Shown here piece after piece: positions 36,330 to 39,705 of a stretch of 39,705 nt of DNA (positions are counted from its first letter, which is position 1; each line of letters begins with the position of its first letter). The notes beneath the pieces were generated by a model. It searched no databases. It saw only the letters and a list, made by a program, of their open reading frames with translations, and was not told where the DNA came from. The DNA comes from Mycolicibacter arupensis (GTDB lineage: Bacteria; Actinomycetota; Actinomycetes; Mycobacteriales; Mycobacteriaceae), in the NCBI RefSeq assembly GCF_002086515.1, contig NZ_MVHH01000038.1, positions 1-39,705 on the forward strand, written 5' to 3'. The translations under genes and the position numbers were made by a program.

Positions 36330-36416
36330 GTTTAGAGTTCCTTTCGAGTAGCGGCGAAAGTCGCTGGTCAGTGGGGGCCTGGCAGTCGTGCGCGTTTAGA
36401 GCTGGTTTCGAGTAGC
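36330..36416. repeat. Two 23-bp direct repeats upstream of the holin gene
   Basis: Copy one (36330-36352) and copy two (36394-36416) share 20 of 23 bases (GTTTAGAG, then TTTCGAGTAGC), with a 64-bp period. On the minus strand copy one holds the holin ribosome-binding site (AAAGGA). CTTTCG (36360-36355) and CGAAAG (36346-36341) can pair into a hairpin that occludes it. The second copy carries no ribosome-binding site. Confidence 0.7.
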
Positions 36417-36419
36417 CAT

Positions 36420-36464
36420 CGCCTAGTCATTGCCTAGTCGGATTAGGTTTTAGGCGTTCACGCC
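36420..36464. repeat. Nested direct and inverted repeats in the LysB-holin gap
   Basis: GCCTAGTC occurs at 36421-36428 and 36432-36439. CGCCTA (36420-36425) is inverted as TAGGCG (36451-36456), and CCTA (36433-36436) as TAGG (36444-36447). GGCGT/ACGCC forms a further hairpin at 36453-36464. With the AT-richer sequence on its right (AACCTT/AAGGTT at 36489-36494 and 36515-36520), this 200-bp gap is dense in possible protein-binding or RNA structures and has no gene I can support. Confidence 0.55.
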
Positions 36465-36528
36465 GACGACGTGAAAGAAAACGGGCCGAACCTTTAAATA
36501 TCGGCGCGACATTGAAGGTTTCTCACCA

Positions 36529-37560
36529 TCACGCCGCGACGGCCGCCGTGAGCCGTTCCCGTGCCCAATCCAGTCCACCGCTGATGTCGTACGGGGAGTA
36601 GTGCGGGTTGCGGTCACCGGTGGCCAGGAACCCGACGCCGGACACGATGGCCCAGAAGGCGCCGGTCACGTAGTCGAGGGGAACGGTGAATGCTGCTGCG
36701 ATCTGGGCGCAGATCGAGAACGGGTCGGAGAACAGGTCTCCGCGGGCAACGGCCTGATAGATCGACGACTTGATCCGCCCATCCACGCCGGGCTCGTTGT
36801 CGGCGAAGATGTCGCCTTTGCGGTAGACGTCCATCTGCGGCCGCGCCAACTGGATTCCCAGCTTGTCGAAGCGGATCGCTGGATCGAGGCCAGCGTTTAC
36901 GGCAGGGCCAGCCTGCCCGCGAGACCACGGCGCCACCGAACCTGCCGAGCGGGTCGGATTGCCGTAGGACAGGCGCCCAACACAGTCCGCGGCCCGCCAC
37001 GCGAGTTCGCATCCCGGCTGTAGGTAGTTGAGTTCGAAGTCGGTGGCGATGATGCTGCCCTGCGAGAAGTCCCCGAGCATCCACTTCGTACCTGCTGGGA
37101 AATGCACCCCGTCGTCTTGCACGGTCTGGCTGAGGCGGCGGACAAGGTCGAGCTCACCGGAGCGGTTGTCGAACGGGATCGCACCGTTGTTGTAGCCGGT
37201 GGGCCGGTGGATGCACCTGCCTTCGCGCTCGAGGATCGTCGCGGTGTCGGCGACCGGGCCCCGCCACATGTCCGACAGGTGGCCCTCGACGGTGAAGAAC
37301 AGCGGCAGATTCTTCGGTGCTGGCTTGTAGAACCCGCTCCTGACTTGCGACGCCCAGTCGAAGATCCCGGTGACGGGCAACCCGTAGCGGCGCTGCATCT
37401 CAGCCACGACATCCGCGGTGGCCTGATCGTAGGTACCGGTCGCGACGAGATGGCCCGCGTAGCTGGCGAACTTGCCGGCCAGGAACTTCTGGATCTCGGC
37501 GACCTTCGGCGCGACGTCACCGAGACCCCAACCGAGCCAGTCACCGGCCGCGTTTCGCAT
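36529..37560 (-). CDS. Endolysin B, mycolylarabinogalactan esterase (LysB)
   Basis: A 343-residue esterase that cuts the mycolic-acid ester bond to arabinogalactan at the end of infection. An N-terminal peptidoglycan-binding-like domain (about 15-75; VAEIQKFLAGKF, MQRRYGLPVTGIFD) precedes the alpha/beta-hydrolase domain with the nucleophile motif GDFSQGS near 165. A candidate acid is in MDVYRKGD and the catalytic His in NPHYSPYD near 316. The nucleophile elbow has Asp where GxSxG has its first Gly. The ATG at 37560 shares a base with the LysA stop (TGATG) and has GGAAG upstream; ATG 37575 is an alternative. Confidence 0.9.
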   Translation of the reverse strand: MRNAAGDWLGWGLGDVAPKVAEIQKFLAGKFASYAGHLVATGTYDQATADVVAEMQRRYGLPVTGIFDWASQVRSGFYKPAPKNLPLFFTVEGHLSDMWRGPVADTATILEREGRCIHRPTGYNNGAIPFDNRSGELDLVRRLSQTVQDDGVHFPAGTKWMLGDFSQGSIIATDFELNYLQPGCELAWRAADCVGRLSYGNPTRSAGSVAPWSRGQAGPAVNAGLDPAIRFDKLGIQLARPQMDVYRKGDIFADNEPGVDGRIKSSIYQAVARGDLFSDPFSICAQIAAAFTVPLDYVTGAFWAIVSGVGFLATGDRNPHYSPYDISGGLDWARERLTAAVAA

Positions 37561-38822
37561 CAGGCGGGCTTCCATCCGCGCTTGCCAGCGTTCTCCTCGC
37601 CGGTCGCCGCGTCGACGAGCACCGCGAGGGCCTCAATCGGCGTGCGCCAGCCGAGCATCTCCCAGCGGCCAAGCAACTGCCGGTGAACATCGGTGAGCTG
37701 ATCAGGCTGTTCCACGGGTACCTCCGGGGTAGTCGATGGGTTGAGGAAGTTGTTCACGCGGCGCAGGAACTCGGCCATGGGGAAGCCGTCGCCGGGGTCG
37801 GTGTGGCCGCCGCCGCGCCGGCCGAAGTCGCGGTGCCCGACAATGCCTTTCGGCAGGATCGGCCAGCCGGACTTGCCGCCGTCACCCGCGTAGACCGCGG
37901 GGATGCCGAACTGCTTGCACGCCGCCGCCGCCGCACGCGCGCCGCGGGTCAACATCGCGTCCTCGTTGAGCCCGTCGGAGGCGTCGGTCTCCAACCACTT
38001 GCCGGCGATCCACTCAGAGAACGACCCGGCAAAGCAGATGTGCAGCGCGAGGCCGTTGGCCTCCCCGGCCGACCAGGGCGCCTCGATCACCGGGACGATC
38101 TCGATGGTGTCCTTGTCGTCGACCGCGAGGTTGTACGACACCGGGTTCGTCGGCTGCGAGATCCGGCTGTTGTTGCAGAACGACGCCAGGTTGACCGCCG
38201 TCGATCGCGACTGCTGGGTGTGCACGCCGATGTAGAGGGTCTGCGCCCGGGGCCCGCTGCTGTTGCCGGTGCATTTCGCGCAGGTGCTCGGGTTGAAGCC
38301 GTGCATCACCTTCGTGATGCCGTAGTCGAACGCGGGCAAGTCGGGCACGGGCGTCTCCTTCGGTGGTGGTTGACCGGGCTCCCGCGCGCCGGCGAGCCGC
38401 GGCATGACGTCCTGCTTGGCCAACGGGTTGTAGGCGTAGGGCATATCGGCGACGTGCAGGTGCGGCGCAACCCCGCCGTTGGTGCTGCTGTCGGGGTTGA
38501 TGTGGCCGATGCGCTGCCCGGCCGTGACGTGGTCACCGTCTGCGACCTCGCGGATGATGTGCCCGTATTCCAGGCAGCCGCCGCCCTGCTCGGTCGAGCT
38601 GTCGATGACCAGCCACCCGGCTGGGTCTGGTCCTCCGTAGCCCTGCGCGGCGCCGGCGAAGAGCACCGTGCCGGCCTGGATGGCGTAGACCGGCTTTCCG
38701 GCGCTGCCGCCAGGCCAGCCGAAGTCGACACCGGTGTGGATGTCTCCGTCGCGCGGCCCGAACGGTGAGGTGATGATCCGGCCGGACTCGAGGGGCCAGA
38801 AGCGTGCCGGGCGATCAGCCAT
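37560..38822 (-). CDS. Endolysin A with M23 peptidase and amidase domains (LysA)
   Basis: A 420-residue peptidoglycan hydrolase. The N-terminal M23/LytM peptidase domain (about 5-130) has HTGVDFG near 29 and PHLHVAD near 120 (zinc ligands). A linker follows, then a type 2 N-acetylmuramoyl-L-alanine amidase domain (about 165-345) with YIGVHTQQS near 200, YNLAVDDKDTIEI near 230, and GHTDPGDGFP near 340. A C-terminal region of about 70 residues has no recognised cell-wall-binding motif. The ATG at 38822 has GGAGG at 5-nt spacing. Its start overlaps the small membrane gene upstream. Confidence 0.92.
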   Translation of the reverse strand: MADRPARFWPLESGRIITSPFGPRDGDIHTGVDFGWPGGSAGKPVYAIQAGTVLFAGAAQGYGGPDPAGWLVIDSSTEQGGGCLEYGHIIREVADGDHVTAGQRIGHINPDSSTNGGVAPHLHVADMPYAYNPLAKQDVMPRLAGAREPGQPPPKETPVPDLPAFDYGITKVMHGFNPSTCAKCTGNSSGPRAQTLYIGVHTQQSRSTAVNLASFCNNSRISQPTNPVSYNLAVDDKDTIEIVPVIEAPWSAGEANGLALHICFAGSFSEWIAGKWLETDASDGLNEDAMLTRGARAAAAACKQFGIPAVYAGDGGKSGWPILPKGIVGHRDFGRRGGGHTDPGDGFPMAEFLRRVNNFLNPSTTPEVPVEQPDQLTDVHRQLLGRWEMLGWRTPIEALAVLVDAATGEENAGKRGWKPA

Positions 38823-38931
38823 CGAAGCCTCCAAGGTCGGCTAGGGAGCAGTCACCCCAGTGCACGAGGGCATAAGAAAGGCCCGCCATGATGGCGAGCC
38901 CGAAGATGGTCAGTGCCGCTGCGACTTTCAC
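38815..38931 (-). CDS. 38-residue prophage membrane peptide
   Basis: GTG start at 38931, only 3 nt after the minor tail gene stop; stop TGA at 38815-38817, overlapping the LysA start by 8 bp. It encodes one hydrophobic helix (MKVAAALTIFGLAIMAGLSYAL), then a short tail with Cys and Asp residues. The coupling to both neighbours and the clear membrane span support it as a real gene, perhaps a small lysis or assembly factor. No homologue recognised. Confidence 0.55.
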   Translation of the reverse strand: MKVAAALTIFGLAIMAGLSYALVHWGDCSLADLGGFDG

Positions 38932-38934
38932 GGT

Positions 38935-39705
38935 TCAGACCCATTCCAGGTGGGTGTGACCATTGCCGCCGGCGCCGCTGTAGGAGGCGGAGCTGTTGGT
39001 GCCTGACGAGCCGCCGCCACCGCCGCCGGGGTAGCCGCCTTTGCCGCCGGGTGAGCTGCCGAAGCCGGACCGCACACCGGCGCCGCCACCTCCCGAGCCG
39101 GGTGTCACGGTTCCGCTGCCGCCCCAGCCTGTTCCCGCCTTGCCGGGGCTCGTTGATGTGTTGCCGCCGCGTGCACCGCCGGCCCCGCCGGAGCCCGCTT
39201 TGCCGCTGCCGCCGCTGCCGCCGCTGCCGTACAGCAGGCCGGTGCTGTCCACTGATCCGCCCATGCCGCCACCGCCGGTGCCGTTGGGATTGTTCGTCGG
39301 GCTCTCACCGTTGGGTGAGATGGCCTTCCCCGAGTCGGTCCCGGGCCCGCCGGGATACCAGGTGCCGGTGACCCCGGTGAGGGTCGCGGTGGCGACGTCC
39401 GCGGCGTCTTGCACGCTGGCTGTTCCCCCGCCGGGGCCGCGTCCGCCACCATTGGCGAGCAGGACAACGCTGCCGGAGGCGAACCGGGAGAATCCCCCGG
39501 CGTTCCCGTGGTAGATCGTCCCGGTGTTACTCGGTGCGATCGCTGCGGCGCCACCGGCGCCGGTCGTGACGCTGTAGGTCGAGCCCAGCAGCTCAGCGGT
39601 GATGAAGATCCGCGGAATGTAGGCGCCGCCGCCGCCGCCGCCACCGCCGCCGCTGCTGTTGGAAATCGCCACCCCGGCGCCGATGGCCGCCGCACCGACC
39701 AGCAG
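38935..39705 (-). CDS. Glycine-rich minor tail protein (C-terminal part; 5' end outside the window)
   Basis: At least 256 residues, open to the window edge. The first GTG visible (39672) is internal, since the frame continues upstream as VGAAAIGAGVAISN. A run of nine glycines precedes AYIPRIFITAELLGSTYSV, and the last 150 residues are Gly/Ser-rich, collagen-like, ending HTHLEWV. This is the typical C-terminal domain of mycobacteriophage minor tail (tip) proteins, encoded just before the lysis genes. It is not a PE_PGRS protein: no PE domain is present and it is in the phage late operon. Confidence 0.8.
   Translation of the reverse strand: MLVGAAAIGAGVAISNSSGGGGGGGGGAYIPRIFITAELLGSTYSVTTGAGGAAAIAPSNTGTIYHGNAGGFSRFASGSVVLLANGGGRGPGGGTASVQDAADVATATLTGVTGTWYPGGPGTDSGKAISPNGESPTNNPNGTGGGGMGGSVDSTGLLYGSGGSGGSGKAGSGGAGGARGGNTSTSPGKAGTGWGGSGTVTPGSGGGGAGVRSGFGSSPGGKGGYPGGGGGGSSGTNSSASYSGAGGNGHTHLEWV

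Larger units (their letters stand above)
33366..39705. mobile_element. Prophage, left end (continues beyond the window)
   Basis: From an alanine-type tRNA/tmRNA 3' fragment at 33366 to the window edge, all genes are phage-like. Two rightward membrane-protein genes are followed by a terminator and a leftward late operon of minor tail protein, LysA, LysB, holin and accessory lysis genes. LysB (mycolyl-arabinogalactan esterase) marks it as a phage of mycolic-acid bacteria. The order tail-lysis-accessory-att is that of an integrated siphovirus cut at attP. Integrase, repressor, head genes and the second att site are outside the window. Confidence 0.9.

Noticed and set aside
36331..36436. Tiny minus-strand frames in the LysB-holin gap (for example a 20-codon frame starting near 36431)
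   Set aside because: Very short, no membrane span or motif, weak ribosome-binding sites; the repeats explain the sequence better.
38935..39705. PE_PGRS-like glycine-rich protein
   Set aside because: No PE domain and no GGAGGx repeat pattern. The gene lies in a phage late operon directly before lysis genes and fits a minor tail protein.

Overview
The window is mycobacterial chromosome, most like a fast-growing Mycolicibacterium, with the end of a temperate phage genome inserted at its right side. The evidence is high GC with GTG starts, a PE-PPE domain protein, RpfB, an O-mannosyltransferase, a cAMP-binding Pat-type acetyltransferase, DUF732 and DUF5642 exported proteins, an F420-type (LLM) oxidoreductase, and gene order that follows the M. 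tuberculosis Rv0998-Rv1015c block. The NADP-type glutamate dehydrogenase, absent from M. tuberculosis, favours a fast grower.

Layout. 1-2.4 kb: tail of a proline-rich protein, a DUF1254 lipoprotein and an SDR. 2.5-11.2 kb: translation and envelope genes: rplY-pth, a Pks16-like acyl-AMP ligase, ispE, a PE-PPE serine hydrolase, a small Ser/Thr kinase, ksgA and rpfB. In M. tuberculosis rpfB-ksgA-ispE is one operon; here the kinase (opposite strand) and the PE-PPE gene separate ispE, which has its own promoter-like element. 11.3-20.1 kb: tatD/metG back to back, a DUF385 flavin/F420 protein, a flavoprotein-ECF41 sigma factor operon, pabB, then rsmI/pmt back to back. 20.2-25.4 kb: a DUF559 protein, an AlkB-like dioxygenase, a DUF5642 lipoprotein, the Pat acetyltransferase, gdhA and a DUF732 secreted protein. 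25.4-33.4 kb is accessory: an EcsC protein, a four-gene overlapping operon (phosphotransferase, F420 oxidoreductase, TetR regulator, SCO6745-family protein) with a 25-bp near-palindrome in front, a divergent Tat-exported lipoprotein amidohydrolase, and a MinD-like ATPase.

33.4-39.7 kb is the left end of a prophage. It starts at a 25-nt fragment with the T-arm and 3' acceptor strand of an alanine-type tRNA or tmRNA (attachment core). Next come two rightward membrane-protein genes (one with a DUF732-like external domain, one with four membrane spans and an acidic tail), a strong terminator, and a leftward late operon: glycine-rich minor tail protein (cut by the window edge), a 38-residue membrane peptide, LysA, LysB, a holin, a second small membrane protein, a coiled-coil membrane protein and a small conserved phage protein. 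No integrase, repressor or second attachment site is present, so the prophage continues to the right.

Regulatory themes. Many starts have a TANNNT -10 element 5-8 nt upstream, the pattern of leaderless mRNAs. At tatD/metG and rsmI/pmt the two opposite -10 elements overlap on a shared TA, giving the same 10-bp ANNNTANNNT architecture. The ECF41 operon is preceded by a close match to the SigJ/ECF41 promoter (GTCACA-N16-TGTCTT). The least-explained parts are the phosphotransferase/F420/SCO6745 operon and the prophage membrane-protein pair, which sits where temperate mycobacteriophages often keep lysogenically expressed defence or exclusion genes.
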